NCBI RefSeq assembly: GCF_963675965.1 | Contig: NZ_OY780935.1 | Coordinates: forward strand, 434,001 to 498,000 | DNA: 64,000 nt | From: an uncultured Celeribacter sp. | GTDB taxonomy: Bacteria; Pseudomonadota; Alphaproteobacteria; Rhodobacterales; Rhodobacteraceae | Direction: 5' to 3' | Shown here: piece after piece, positions 37,351-45,833 of the stretch | How the letters are laid out: each line of letters starts with the position of its first letter | Numbering within the stretch: the stretch's first letter is position 1 | Program-made: the position numbers and the translations under genes | Notes under the pieces: model-generated | Told to the model about the DNA's origin: nothing | Seen by the model: the letters and a program-made list of their open reading frames with translations, nothing else | Databases searched by the model: none

Positions 37351-38409
37351 TCAGGCAGAGGCCCGCAAAATCAGGTCGCCTCGCAGGAGGATGCAACTGT
37401 CATCCTCCTGCGAGGCGCAATCCAAGCGTGCGATGAGGTTCTGCATCGCGTGAAAGGCAATTTTTTCATAGTTCTGCGCCACGGTGGTCAGCGGCGGACA
37501 GGCAAAGCGTGACAGAGGATGGTCGTCGTGCCCAGCGATGCGCAGGTCCGCACCATCAGCATGGCCGACACGTTTTCCTGCCTCCCAAGCAGCCAAAAGC
37601 GCCCCGAATGCAACCCGGTCGTTGGCGCACAGAATGGTCCGCGTTGGCGCGCCCTCCGCCAATATCCGGGCAGTGGTTTCATGCCCGATCCGTTCGAAAT
37701 CCCAGGTCACCTCGTCGCTCATAGGGATCAGATGCGGGGTTTCCCCGACCTTTTCCATCGCCCGTTCATAGGCAATGCGCCGCGCGGTGGCATTACGGTT
37801 GATCTCGGGCATACCCAGATAACAGGGCGGCTCGCCCGACCGGCACAGGTAATCGACAATCAGCCCGAAACTGTGCCCGTTGTCCGTGCCGATGAAGGGC
37901 ACATCGGCGGCGGGCGGGCTGTCGACATAGACCAGCGGGATCTTTCCTTCAAGCCGGGCCAGTTCGGCACTGGTGCGCACCCCGCCCAAAGGCACGACGA
38001 TCGCGCCTGCCACATTCAGCGACTGCAAACGCCCCAGAGCCTCTGCCTCAAGCTCGGGCCGTCCGTTTGAGGACAGCATAAAGGCAAAGTACCCCTCCTG
38101 CTCGGCAATCTGTTCGATCCGACGGGTCAGCTCCATATAAAACGGGTCGGTGGAATTGGGGATGATCACCCCCAGAACACGGGTCCGGCGCCGCTTCAGA
38201 TTGACGGCAAACAGATTGGGTCGGAACCCTGAGGCCTCGACCGCCGCCTCGATGCGTTTGCGCGTGGTCGCCCGCACCGAAGCTGGGTCGTTGAAATACT
38301 TCGAAACGGTTGGCCGCGACAGCCCGACGAGGGAGGAAAACTCTTCCATCGTCCGGATATCGGGGCGACCCGATCTGTCTTTTGCCTCTGGTTTCGCAGC
38401 TTTTGCCAC
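37351..38409 (-). CDS. LacI-family regulator of the hexulose operon
   Basis: 352 residues. A 15-residue charged N-terminal tail precedes the LacI helix-turn-helix (RTMEEFSSLVGLSRPTVSKYFNDPASVRATTRKRIEAAV), then the sugar-binding core (VLGVIIPNSTDPFYMELTRRIEQ, CANDRVAFGALLAAWEAGKRV). It is the last gene of the ABC-kinase-GatZ operon, 6 bases after the GatZ-like gene, so it is auto-controlled with the operon. Its 3' end contains a perfect 16-bp inverted repeat. A stop 25 bases from the convergent EAL gene leaves little room for a terminator. Confidence 0.88.
   Translation of the reverse strand: MAKAAKPEAKDRSGRPDIRTMEEFSSLVGLSRPTVSKYFNDPASVRATTRKRIEAAVEASGFRPNLFAVNLKRRRTRVLGVIIPNSTDPFYMELTRRIEQIAEQEGYFAFMLSSNGRPELEAEALGRLQSLNVAGAIVVPLGGVRTSAELARLEGKIPLVYVDSPPAADVPFIGTDNGHSFGLIVDYLCRSGEPPCYLGMPEINRNATARRIAYERAMEKVGETPHLIPMSDEVTWDFERIGHETTARILAEGAPTRTILCANDRVAFGALLAAWEAGKRVGHADGADLRIAGHDDHPLSRFACPPLTTVAQNYEKIAFHAMQNLIARLDCASQEDDSCILLRGDLILRASA
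37378..37416. repeat. Perfect 16-bp inverted repeat inside lacI-type gene
   Basis: GCCTCGCAGGAGGATG (37378-37393) is the exact inverse of 37401-37416 across a 7-base loop. It lies within the coding sequence, in codons for the segment ASQEDDSCILLRG, starting 27 bases before the stop. Four T follow about 8 bases after the stem on the minus strand. Such a long exact stem inside a coding region is unusual. Confidence 0.85.
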
Positions 38410-38415
38410 TGTCGT

Positions 38416-39696
38416 TCAGTCCTTACATGCGTGGATGTAGTCTTGCACAAGATCCTCGACCGCCGCCAGAGCCAGCGCGCGTGCCGTAGGGTCAAGGCGC
38501 CCCTGACGCACATCCTGATAGCGGGCGCCAAGATATTGACCGATCAGCGTTTCCGGCAGGATCACACCCTCCAATAGCGCCAGAAGTTCAGCTTCGGCAG
38601 CGCGGGCCTCGGGGGCTGGCCAATAGTAGCGGATCCGGTCGGAATAGGAAAAATGCCGCATCATGGCCCGTTCCTGGTCGCTGCCTTCATAATAGCGATC
38701 CCAGTTTTTAGGCGCGGCGCACATGACCTGTTCCATGGTTGCACGCAGGGTTTGAGCGCGCGCGCCCGGAAACAGCTCCTCTGCGATGGCGTCGAGACCA
38801 TAGAGCGCCTCGCGCCAGCGGAAGGTCAGCCCCGGCCCCACCTTGAGAATCGCGAACCCGTCCTGCACCAGCGCCGTGAGATTGCCGCGGGTCTGATAGT
38901 CGGTGGAGTGCGCCTCAAAAACGAGACCCGGCATTTGCCCCAGCTCAGCGCTCAGCGCCTGCGCCTTGGCACTGTCGTAATCCACGACATTGTGGTTGCC
39001 GAATTCGACACCCGGCTGCACCACCAGCGCGATCACACGCTCAAAGGCGCCTGACAGCCCGGCTTCAGAAAAAGCCGCCTCATGCACATCGCGCGTGACC
39101 TTGGCGGCGGCGGGATCCGTCAGTTCCAGATCGGTGATCTCTTCCATGGCGCCGCCCGGGATCGGCACCTCGGTCCCGATGATATAGACCGGTGCGGGCA
39201 GATCCCCGCCGGGCAGGTTTGCTTCGGCGACTTTCGCCAGGCGCGCCGCCCGTTTCGCGGTCTCCGCATCGGCCAGAGCCACGGGTTCGCCCGCGCAGCC
39301 CATCGAACAATCGAGATGAAGCTTGGTGAACCCGGCCGCAGCAAAGGCTGCAATCATGACGTCGGCCTTCTCCATGGCCTGATCCACCGTCAGGTCTTTC
39401 CAGGGATTCGGGCCCAAATGGTCACCGCCCAGAATGATCCGCTTTGGATCAAATCCGGTCTCATCCGCAATTGTGAGAACGAAATCGCGAAAATCTGCCG
39501 GGGTCATCCCAGTGTAGCCGCCATCCTGATTCACCTGATTGCAGGTGGCTTCGATCAGCAAGGGCAGATCGGTCGGCGCTGTCGAGACCATCGCGGCCCG
39601 CAGCACATCGGGATGCGCCGAGCAGACCGAAGGGATGCCGGACTTGCCCGGACGGGCGCGCCACTCGGCGATGTCATGCAAAATATTCGTGGTCAT
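38416..39696 (-). CDS. GatZ/KbaZ-family protein, probable tagatose-6-phosphate 4-epimerase
   Basis: 426 residues of the GatZ/KbaZ family (GIPSVCSAHPDVLRAAM, FDPKRIILGGDHLGPNPW, KLHLDCSMGCAGEP, VVQPGVEFGNHNVVDYD). In enterobacteria this is a non-catalytic subunit that needs the aldolase GatY/KbaY. No GatY is present here. In Agrobacterium, stand-alone members are reported to interconvert tagatose-6-phosphate and fructose-6-phosphate, and the adjacent kinase fits that role. The start at 39696 overlaps the kinase stop (ATGA), so the longer frame is rejected. Confidence 0.78.
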   Translation of the reverse strand: MTTNILHDIAEWRARPGKSGIPSVCSAHPDVLRAAMVSTAPTDLPLLIEATCNQVNQDGGYTGMTPADFRDFVLTIADETGFDPKRIILGGDHLGPNPWKDLTVDQAMEKADVMIAAFAAAGFTKLHLDCSMGCAGEPVALADAETAKRAARLAKVAEANLPGGDLPAPVYIIGTEVPIPGGAMEEITDLELTDPAAAKVTRDVHEAAFSEAGLSGAFERVIALVVQPGVEFGNHNVVDYDSAKAQALSAELGQMPGLVFEAHSTDYQTRGNLTALVQDGFAILKVGPGLTFRWREALYGLDAIAEELFPGARAQTLRATMEQVMCAAPKNWDRYYEGSDQERAMMRHFSYSDRIRYYWPAPEARAAEAELLALLEGVILPETLIGQYLGARYQDVRQGRLDPTARALALAAVEDLVQDYIHACKD

Positions 39697-40646
39697 GATG
39701 CTGAGCCTTGTTGTTGGGTCAAAAGAGTCTCGAGATCTGCGCGGGTGGCCGCGCCTTCCATCGGTCCGACACGGGTCACCGCATGTGCCCCGGCGGCATT
39801 GGCATAGCGCAGCGCCTCTTGCGTGGGCGTGCCAAGCAGCCACAACCCGACAAAGGCCCCACCGAAACAGTCACCTGCCCCGGTCGGATCGACCTCTTCG
39901 ACCTGCAGCGGCGCGGCCTCGACCCGGCCCGAGGCGTCGAAATGGCTGGCACCATCTGCGCCGCGTTTCAGGACGATTTCTTTGATGCCCCGCGCCAGAA
40001 GCTCGGCAATCGCAGCCTCTTCCGTGGTGGCCTCGGTGAACAGGAACAGTTCCTCGCCCGAGGGCAAAAACAGATCTGTCTGGTCCAGAACCGCGTCGAG
40101 CGCGTCGCGCAGGCCTGGTGTATTCAGGATCTCGGGCCGGATATTGGGATCGAACGACAGCGTCCCGCCACGGGCCTTGATCTGCGCGATGGCGGCACGG
40201 GTCATCGCCGACAGACCGGGCGAACTCAGCGCAGTCCCCATCACATGGATGTGGTCGCAGCTGTCGATCAGCGCCTCAGCCTCGGGCGTCATCGGCAGGC
40301 GCCCGCAAGCGCTGTGGGCGATGTTGTAGACAAAGGCACGCGAGCCATCTTCGCGGTAGCGCACAAAGGCCGATCCTGTGGCCTCGCCCGGGGCCACAGC
40401 GATGCCCGACACGTCGACCCCGTCGTCGGAGAGCCGCTTGATGTTGAGCGTCCCGAAATCATCGTCACCAACCCGTGACAGGATTGCTGCCTCGGCCCCG
40501 ATCCGCGCCACCTGATCGACAAAGATCGCGGGCGCCCCGGAGGGGAACGGTCCGATCAAGGGTTGGGCCGTCAGAAAGCCCTCCCCCTTGGTGGTCGCGA
40601 CGATTTCCACAAGGATTTCACCAACAGTCAGAAGTTTCCCCGACAT
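39693..40646 (-). CDS. PfkB-family sugar kinase, probable tagatose kinase
   Basis: 317-residue ribokinase/PfkB fold. N-terminal LTVGEILVEI, sugar-binding region GAPAIFVDQVARIG, and the C-terminal PfkB signature DPTGAGDCFGGAF with the catalytic Asp. It is coupled to the GatZ-like gene and 3 bases after the permease. Phosphorylation of a ketohexose such as D-tagatose at C6 fits the neighbours; 2-keto-3-deoxygluconate or fructose kinases are alternatives within the family. Confidence 0.82.
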   Translation of the reverse strand: MSGKLLTVGEILVEIVATTKGEGFLTAQPLIGPFPSGAPAIFVDQVARIGAEAAILSRVGDDDFGTLNIKRLSDDGVDVSGIAVAPGEATGSAFVRYREDGSRAFVYNIAHSACGRLPMTPEAEALIDSCDHIHVMGTALSSPGLSAMTRAAIAQIKARGGTLSFDPNIRPEILNTPGLRDALDAVLDQTDLFLPSGEELFLFTEATTEEAAIAELLARGIKEIVLKRGADGASHFDASGRVEAAPLQVEEVDPTGAGDCFGGAFVGLWLLGTPTQEALRYANAAGAHAVTRVGPMEGAATRADLETLLTQQQGSAS

Positions 40647-40649
40647 GGT

Positions 40650-41621
40650 TCAGGCCTTCCGTTGTTTGGAGCGCACGTCGAGCCAGACCGCAACAACGAT
40701 CACGAGGCCTTTGACGATCAGCTGATAGAAATAGGGCACCGACATCATGTTCATGCCGTTGTTGAGGGCACCGATGATCAGCGCGCCGATCAGCGTCCCG
40801 ATCATGGTCCCGGTCCCGCCGGACAGCGAGGTCCCTCCCAGCACGGCCGCCGCGATGGCGTCGAGTTCGTAGCTCATGCCAGCGTTGGTTTGCGCGGAAT
40901 AGAGACGCGAAGACAGCAGGATGCCCGAGACGGAGGCCATCAGCCCCGAGATCATGAAGATGATGATCTTGATCCGGTCCACTTTGATGCCCGAATAAAG
41001 CGCCGCTTCACGGTTGCCGCCCGTCAGATAGGTTTTGCGCCCAAAGGTGGTTTTCGACAGCAGGATATGGTTGCCCAGAAACAGGATCAGAACGATCCAG
41101 ATGATGATCGGCACACCGAGGAAACTGTTCGCGCCGATGGCGGTCCAGGTCGGATCCAGGATCATCGCGGGTGCACCATTCGTCGGCAGGCTGACCATGC
41201 CGCGATAGATGCTCATGGTGGCCACGGTCACGATGAAGGACGGCAGCAACAGTTTCGCCGTCAACACCCCGTTCAAGAGCCCCATCAAGGCCCCCGAAAG
41301 CAACGTCAGCGCCAGTGCGGGCACAAAGCCCCAGCCAAGGCCAATGACCTGCGCACCAACCATCCCGGCGACAGCCAGAATAGAGCCGACAGACAGGTCA
41401 ATCTCACCCAGCAAGATGACCCAAGTCATCCCGAAAGCGGCGATGGCCACCACCGCGACCTGTTGCAAGATGTTCATCAGGTTGGCGATGGACATGAAGC
41501 GTGGGTTGGCCACGGAAAAGAAGATGCAAAGCACAACAAGCGACAGGAAAATCCCGCCATATTGCCGGACCAGCGTCTTGAGTTGGGTCATGGAGTCGGA
41601 TGTGTACGTGGTCTGGGTCAT
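40650..41621 (-). CDS. Ribose-type ABC sugar permease
   Basis: 323-residue RbsC-like inner-membrane protein with about 8-10 helices. Family markers are NLMNILQQVAVVAIAAFGMTWVILLGEIDLSVGS, the GxxNG-type loop GLLNGVLTAKLLLPSFIVT and AIAAAVLGGTSLSGGTGT. ATGA overlap with the ATPase gene upstream. Confidence 0.92.
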   Translation of the reverse strand: MTQTTYTSDSMTQLKTLVRQYGGIFLSLVVLCIFFSVANPRFMSIANLMNILQQVAVVAIAAFGMTWVILLGEIDLSVGSILAVAGMVGAQVIGLGWGFVPALALTLLSGALMGLLNGVLTAKLLLPSFIVTVATMSIYRGMVSLPTNGAPAMILDPTWTAIGANSFLGVPIIIWIVLILFLGNHILLSKTTFGRKTYLTGGNREAALYSGIKVDRIKIIIFMISGLMASVSGILLSSRLYSAQTNAGMSYELDAIAAAVLGGTSLSGGTGTMIGTLIGALIIGALNNGMNMMSVPYFYQLIVKGLVIVVAVWLDVRSKQRKA

Positions 41622-43129
41622 TGTTTTTGTCCCGTTGCAAAGGTCATTACGCGTTCCGGCGTGAGGTCGGCACAGGGCGCAATCGCCTGGACGCGGCCCT
41701 CGTTCATGATCACCACCCGATCCGACATGCCCAGAACTTCGGGCATTTCAGATGACACCATGAGGATGGCGGTGCCATCGGCGGCAAGTTGGCGGATGAT
41801 GCGGTAGATTTCGAATTTGGCGCCGACATCGACGCCGCGAGTCGGCTCATCGAGGATCAGCACGCGCGGGTGCGTCGTCAGCCATTTGGCCAGCACCACC
41901 TTTTGCTGATTGCCCCCCGACAGAGTGTTCGCTGCGGCCTCGATCGACGCGGAGCGCACACCCAGACGGTCGCTGCCCTCGGTGGCGCGAATGCGTTCGT
42001 CCTGGCGATGCAGCCAGCCACCGGTGGAAATACGATCCAGCGCCGCCATGGTGATATTCAGCCGCACCGAATGCTGCAGCACCAGCCCCTGTTCCTTGCG
42101 GTTCTCGGTCACGAAACCGATGCCATGCTGGATCGCGTCGGCGGCATTCTTGATGGTGACGTCCTTGCCTTCCAGACGGATCGTCCCGGCGGCGGGCAGC
42201 ATCCCGAAAAGCGCGTTCATGACCTCTGAGCGACCAGAGCCGACAAGACCGAAAAACCCAAGGATTTCACCGGGCTTCACATCAAAGCTCACGTCCTGAA
42301 ATGCTCTGGCGTGGCTCAGGCCTAGAACCTCGAATTCCGGGGCCACGTCGGCACTGGGCACCTCGCTCAGACGCGGGGGGTAGATTTCGTTCATTTCGCG
42401 ACCGACCATCAGAGCGATCAGTTCCTCGATGGTGGTCTTGTCGCGCTCCAGTGTGGCGACATATTCACCGTCCCGCACGACCGTGATGTCGTCGGACAGG
42501 CGCATGATTTCTTCCATCCGGTGCGAAATATAAATCACCGCTTTCCCGGCCTGTTTCAGCCGCTCGATGATGCCGAACAGTATCTCGGCTTCCGCGTCTG
42601 ACAGCGAGGATGTGGGTTCGTCCAGAATGACGATCTTGGCGTCATGGCTCAGCCCCTTGGCGATCTCGACAAGCTGCCGTTGGGCAATGGACAGATCCGC
42701 CACGCGGGCATTTACATCAATGGGCAGCCCCAGATCCCGGACCAGAGCGGCAGCACGTTCGACCAGCTTGCGTTCGGAAATAAACCCGAAATGCGTGGGT
42801 TCGCGGGTCGCCAGAATGTTTTCGGCAACGGTCAGCGTGTTGCACAGGCTGAGTTCCTGAAACACGATGGACAGCCCATGAGCAGCGGCCTCTTGCGGCG
42901 ATCGCGGCGCATAGGGTTTTCCATCCAGTTCAATCGTCCCTTCGGTCGCGGGTTGCACGCCGGCGAGGATTTTCATCAGGGTGGATTTGCCTGCCCCGTT
43001 TTCACCAAGCAACGTATGAACACGACCGGTACGAACCGTCAGATCCATGCGTTTCAGGGCCACGACCGGGCCAAAAGTCTTTTTCACGTCATGCAAAGAC
43101 AGCACGACGGTGTCGGGGGAATCCGTCAT
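41618..43129 (-). CDS. Ribose-type ABC sugar ATPase (two domains)
   Basis: 503-residue RbsA/XylG-type tandem ATPase. The N-terminal half has Walker A GENGAGKST and Walker B VILDEPTSSLS; the C-terminal half has the variant P-loop GLVGSGRSEVM, signature LSGGNQQKV and LILDEPTRGVDVG. The start at 43129 was chosen because the family begins at this point; the 12-residue extension overlaps the intercistronic hairpin. Confidence 0.92.
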   Translation of the reverse strand: MTDSPDTVVLSLHDVKKTFGPVVALKRMDLTVRTGRVHTLLGENGAGKSTLMKILAGVQPATEGTIELDGKPYAPRSPQEAAAHGLSIVFQELSLCNTLTVAENILATREPTHFGFISERKLVERAAALVRDLGLPIDVNARVADLSIAQRQLVEIAKGLSHDAKIVILDEPTSSLSDAEAEILFGIIERLKQAGKAVIYISHRMEEIMRLSDDITVVRDGEYVATLERDKTTIEELIALMVGREMNEIYPPRLSEVPSADVAPEFEVLGLSHARAFQDVSFDVKPGEILGFFGLVGSGRSEVMNALFGMLPAAGTIRLEGKDVTIKNAADAIQHGIGFVTENRKEQGLVLQHSVRLNITMAALDRISTGGWLHRQDERIRATEGSDRLGVRSASIEAAANTLSGGNQQKVVLAKWLTTHPRVLILDEPTRGVDVGAKFEIYRIIRQLAADGTAILMVSSEMPEVLGMSDRVVIMNEGRVQAIAPCADLTPERVMTFATGQKQ

Positions 43130-43164
43130 TTCGGGAACCCTCTGTAAAAGGAAAAGGGTCTGCA

Positions 43165-43187
43165 CCGTTTCTGTCAGACAGATACGG
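43165..43187 (-). other. Intercistronic stem-loop after sugar-binding protein gene
   Basis: CCGTTTCTGTC (43165-43175) pairs with GACAGATACGG (43177-43187), 10 of 11 positions, in the 78-base gap between the binding-protein and ATPase genes. No T-run. Same placement as hairpins in the agl, xyl and second TRAP operons. Confidence 0.55.
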
Positions 43188-43207
43188 CGCAGACGGGGAG
43201 GAGAGGT

Positions 43208-44098
43208 TTATTTACCGGTGTAAACGCCCGGTACGATCGGCTGTTCCGCGGGAACCTCTTCGCCATTCATCACGGCAATCGCGGTATCCACGGCCTCTTT
43301 GCCCATCTGATCCGGGAACTGCTGGATCACACCCACCATGACCGGATCGGTGTCGACCGCATTGATGGCTTCTTCCATCCCGTCAAAGCCAATGACCTTG
43401 ACCTGATCTTGCAGACCAGCGGATTTCACAGCCACGGCCGCAGCCAGAGCAGCGTCATCGCCAAAGCCGAAGATCCCGTCAATGTCGGGGTTGGCCTGCA
43501 GCATGTTTTGCGCCACGGCCAGAGCCTCGGCCCGGGTGATCCCGGTTTGCTGGGCAACGATTTCGATGTTCGGGAAATCTTCCATCGCTTTTTTGAAGCC
43601 GTCGATACGGGCCACAACCGATTGCACGGTCGGATAATCGATGATTGCGACCTGCCCTTCTTCATTCAGCTGAGCAGCCATCAGTTCGCCGGCACGCACA
43701 CCACCGGTGTAGTTGTCGGTCCCGATGTAAGAGGTCACATCCACGCCAGTCGCCGGAACGTCGACGGTGATCACTTTGATACCGGCGTTCTGCGCTTTCA
43801 TGATCGCAGGCAGCACACCCTGGCTGTCGACCGGGGAAATCACGATGACATCGACGCCTTTGACGATGAAGTCTTCAACATCGGCCAGCTGTTTGCTGAG
43901 ATCCTGGTTTGCAATGGACACTTCCAACGGAACATCCTTGGCTTCGGCTTCGGCTTTCATGGCGTCGGCCAGCTGGATGTAGAACGGGTGCTGTTGCGTC
44001 AACAACGAGGCACCGATGCCGTCAGCCCAGGCGCTGGAGGTTGCGAGCACAGCTGCGCCGGAGAGAAGAGCGGTTTTGAGAAGGTGTTTGAGAGCCAT
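43208..44098 (-). CDS. Ribose-type ABC sugar-binding protein
   Basis: 296-residue periplasmic binding protein of the RbsB (type I) family: signal peptide ALKHLLKTALLSGAAVLATSSAWA, then GIGASLLTQQHPFYIQLADAMKAEAEAKDV, DVIVISPVDSQGVLPAI, the domain-linking GTDNYTGGVRAGE and KVIGFDGMEEAI. First gene of the operon. Ligand inferred from downstream enzymes as a ketohexose or the matching polyol. Confidence 0.92.
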   Translation of the reverse strand: MALKHLLKTALLSGAAVLATSSAWADGIGASLLTQQHPFYIQLADAMKAEAEAKDVPLEVSIANQDLSKQLADVEDFIVKGVDVIVISPVDSQGVLPAIMKAQNAGIKVITVDVPATGVDVTSYIGTDNYTGGVRAGELMAAQLNEEGQVAIIDYPTVQSVVARIDGFKKAMEDFPNIEIVAQQTGITRAEALAVAQNMLQANPDIDGIFGFGDDAALAAAVAVKSAGLQDQVKVIGFDGMEEAINAVDTDPVMVGVIQQFPDQMGKEAVDTAIAVMNGEEVPAEQPIVPGVYTGK

Positions 44099-44209
44099 AG
44101 GTTCCTCCCTGAAATGGCAACATCACGAGGAGAATGAATGACAGCGGTTGACAGGAGTTTAATCCGGAACTGCCACCCAGCGTCTCCTCCCACTAGGTAT
44201 CTTCGTGAT

Positions 44210-44243
44210 ACGTTTAAAGTTTCTTCGTGTAAAGTTTAAACTT
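44210..44243. promoter_or_regulatory. Tandem LacI-type operators upstream of hexulose operon
   Basis: AAGTTTAAACTT (44232-44243) is a perfect 12-bp palindrome. A related, imperfect copy ACGTTTAAAGTT lies at 44210-44221, 22 bases away, i.e. about two helical turns. Both are 110-145 bases upstream of the binding-protein start and are the best candidates for the LacI-type regulator at 37351-38409. Confidence 0.6.
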
Positions 44244-44298
44244 GCAAACGGGCACAGCTGCGACAATACGCGCAGGCTTCATGTCAAGTTTCAGCCCC

Positions 44299-44805
44299 TC
44301 AGAGAGCGCCAAACCGTTCTGTTAATTGAAAAACCGAATTTTCAACGGATTCTGTCGCCGACAGCCGACATCCCCATTCGTCCTTCTGCAATGGTTCCAG
44401 TGTGGCGAATTGGCTCTGCACCAGCGACTCGGGCATAAAATGCCCTGCCCTTGCGTGCAACCGGGCTGTCGCACGGGCCTGGTCCAGATCCAGCTCTATG
44501 AAATACACCGGCCCCTGCGTCCGCAGTTGATCGCGATAGCGACGTTTGAGCGCCGAACAGGCGACGACGACCGCGCCAGAATTCTCAAGCGCCCGCTCCA
44601 TCTCCTGCCCGATCCGCGCAAGCCAGGGCGCACGCATCGCATCGGTCAGGGCGCGCCCCTGCGACATGGCGGCAATATTACTGGGAGGATGCAGTTCGTC
44701 CCCTTCGATCCACGCCGCCCCCAAACGTGCCGCCAAAACCTGTCCAAAGGTGGATTTACCCGCCCCGGAGACCCCCATCACAACAATCTTTTCGGGAATT
44801 GCCAC
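44299..44805 (-). CDS. gntK: Gluconokinase
   Basis: 168-residue GntK/thermoresistant gluconokinase. P-loop MGVSGAGKSTFG near the N-terminus, GDELHPPSN and LTDAMRAPWL substrate regions, and ACSALKRRYRDQLR, all conserved. It makes 6-phosphogluconate for the Entner-Doudoroff pathway. GTG at 44805 has an AGGAG site at good spacing; a GTG at 44829 would add eight residues. It lies upstream of the hexulose operon but a 200-base operator region separates them. Confidence 0.92.
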   Translation of the reverse strand: MAIPEKIVVMGVSGAGKSTFGQVLAARLGAAWIEGDELHPPSNIAAMSQGRALTDAMRAPWLARIGQEMERALENSGAVVVACSALKRRYRDQLRTQGPVYFIELDLDQARATARLHARAGHFMPESLVQSQFATLEPLQKDEWGCRLSATESVENSVFQLTERFGAL

Positions 44806-44848
44806 GCTCCGGTCTCCTCTCGCCTGCACAGTTCAGCAGACAGGCAAA

Positions 44849-44875
44849 CGCCGCCGGGCACAAGACCCGGCGGCG
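44849..44875 (-). terminator. Terminator of the amine dehydrogenase operon
   Basis: CGCCGCCGGG (44849-44858) pairs perfectly with CCCGGCGGCG (44866-44875) around a 7-base loop, followed on the minus strand by only TTT. It is 27 bases after the last cytochrome gene. Confidence 0.7.
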
Positions 44876-44901
44876 CCTTTGTCAAAACCTGTAAGGCAGT
44901 C

Positions 44902-45357
44902 TCAGGGCCAGGGATATTCCGCGATCTCCACCCCCATGCTGGTCAGCTCATCGACCACTAGGCGCCGATAGGCCACGACATCGGGCACCTCGACCGCCCG
45001 GCGGCGGGTGACCTCCTCTTCGGTGAAGGGCTGTGGCGTCTCGCCCCCTTCTGTCGCCCCCCAGACGTCGAGGACATAGTTCATCACCTCGGCGATCTCG
45101 CGGTTGTTGAGCGAAGCCCCGACAACGCCGGGCACATGCATCATATAGGTGCGTCCCAGATCGGTTCCGGCGATATAGCCCACGCTGTCGGGAAAGGCGG
45201 GAATGCCGCCTTCGGGTGTCCCGCCGCCTTCAAAGCCGTGGCACCCCGCGCACCGCAGAACAAAATTGGTATGTGCCGTGCGTTCCGGCTGCTCCGCCGC
45301 CAACACCGTCACCGGAGACAGCGCCAGAACACAGATCAAAGATTTCAGAAGCCGCAT
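44902..45357 (-). CDS. Monohaem cytochrome c, amine dehydrogenase operon
   Basis: 151-residue exported cytochrome: signal peptide LLKSLICVLALSPVTVLA and one haem motif, CAGCH, about 20 residues into the mature chain. A Met axial ligand may lie in YMMHVPG or later. The start at 45357 has AAGGAA and leads straight into the signal peptide; an ATG at 45381 overlaps the preceding stop. Its place after aauA suggests it takes electrons from the amine dehydrogenase. Confidence 0.83.
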   Translation of the reverse strand: MRLLKSLICVLALSPVTVLAAEQPERTAHTNFVLRCAGCHGFEGGGTPEGGIPAFPDSVGYIAGTDLGRTYMMHVPGVVGASLNNREIAEVMNYVLDVWGATEGGETPQPFTEEEVTRRRAVEVPDVVAYRRLVVDELTSMGVEIAEYPWP

Positions 45358-45377
45358 CTGCTTTCCTTTCAATCCAC

Positions 45378-45827
45378 TCACTCGACCGCGGGACGCATCG
45401 CGCGCAGGTCGGCATGGCTAGGATGGGTCTCACGTGCCTGATCGAGTTCCTCTTGCGACAGGCTCTGCTCAGTCTCGCCCAAGGTCTGAAGCACCCATGT
45501 GCCGATCTCGGTGAGTTCTTCATCGTTGGCGCTGGCAACGGGGGGCATGATCAGGCCGATGTAGAGCTGCCCCTGGATCTCAAGGTTGCCAGCCATGCCA
45601 GAGGTCATAACCCCGGCCAGATAGTCGGGCGCCGCCTCGCCCAGAGCCTGCCAGAAGGCCGGACGATTCAACGGCGGTGCCAGCCCGGGATTGCCGCTTC
45701 CCCCGGTGTTGTGACAAGCGGAACAGTGAATATCGAACAATTCCTCCGGGGTCTCTGCCGAGACCGGGAGGGTTTGGAGGGCCATGGCACATGCCACAGC
45801 CCCCGCCAGTGTCGTCAAAACGCGCAA
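45378..45827 (-). CDS. Monohaem cytochrome c, amine dehydrogenase operon
   Basis: 149 residues with signal peptide (VLTTLAGAVACAMALQTLPVSA) and haem site CSACH at about residues 35-39; the axial Met is probably in LIMPPV. It starts with TTG at 45827, supported by GGAG nine bases upstream and by signal-peptide position; no ATG is available nearby. It lies 6 bases after aauA. The Ala-rich cupredoxin gene mauC/azurin expected in methylamine systems is absent, so this cytochrome may be the direct acceptor. Confidence 0.82.
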   Translation of the reverse strand: MRVLTTLAGAVACAMALQTLPVSAETPEELFDIHCSACHNTGGSGNPGLAPPLNRPAFWQALGEAAPDYLAGVMTSGMAGNLEIQGQLYIGLIMPPVASANDEELTEIGTWVLQTLGETEQSLSQEELDQARETHPSHADLRAMRPAVE

Positions 45828-45833
45828 TTCAGA

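Noticed and set aside
38416..39696. Calling the GatZ-like protein a tagatose-bisphosphate aldolase subunit
   Set aside because: The catalytic partner GatY/KbaY and a second phosphorylation step are absent from the operon; the epimerase role fits better, though not proved.
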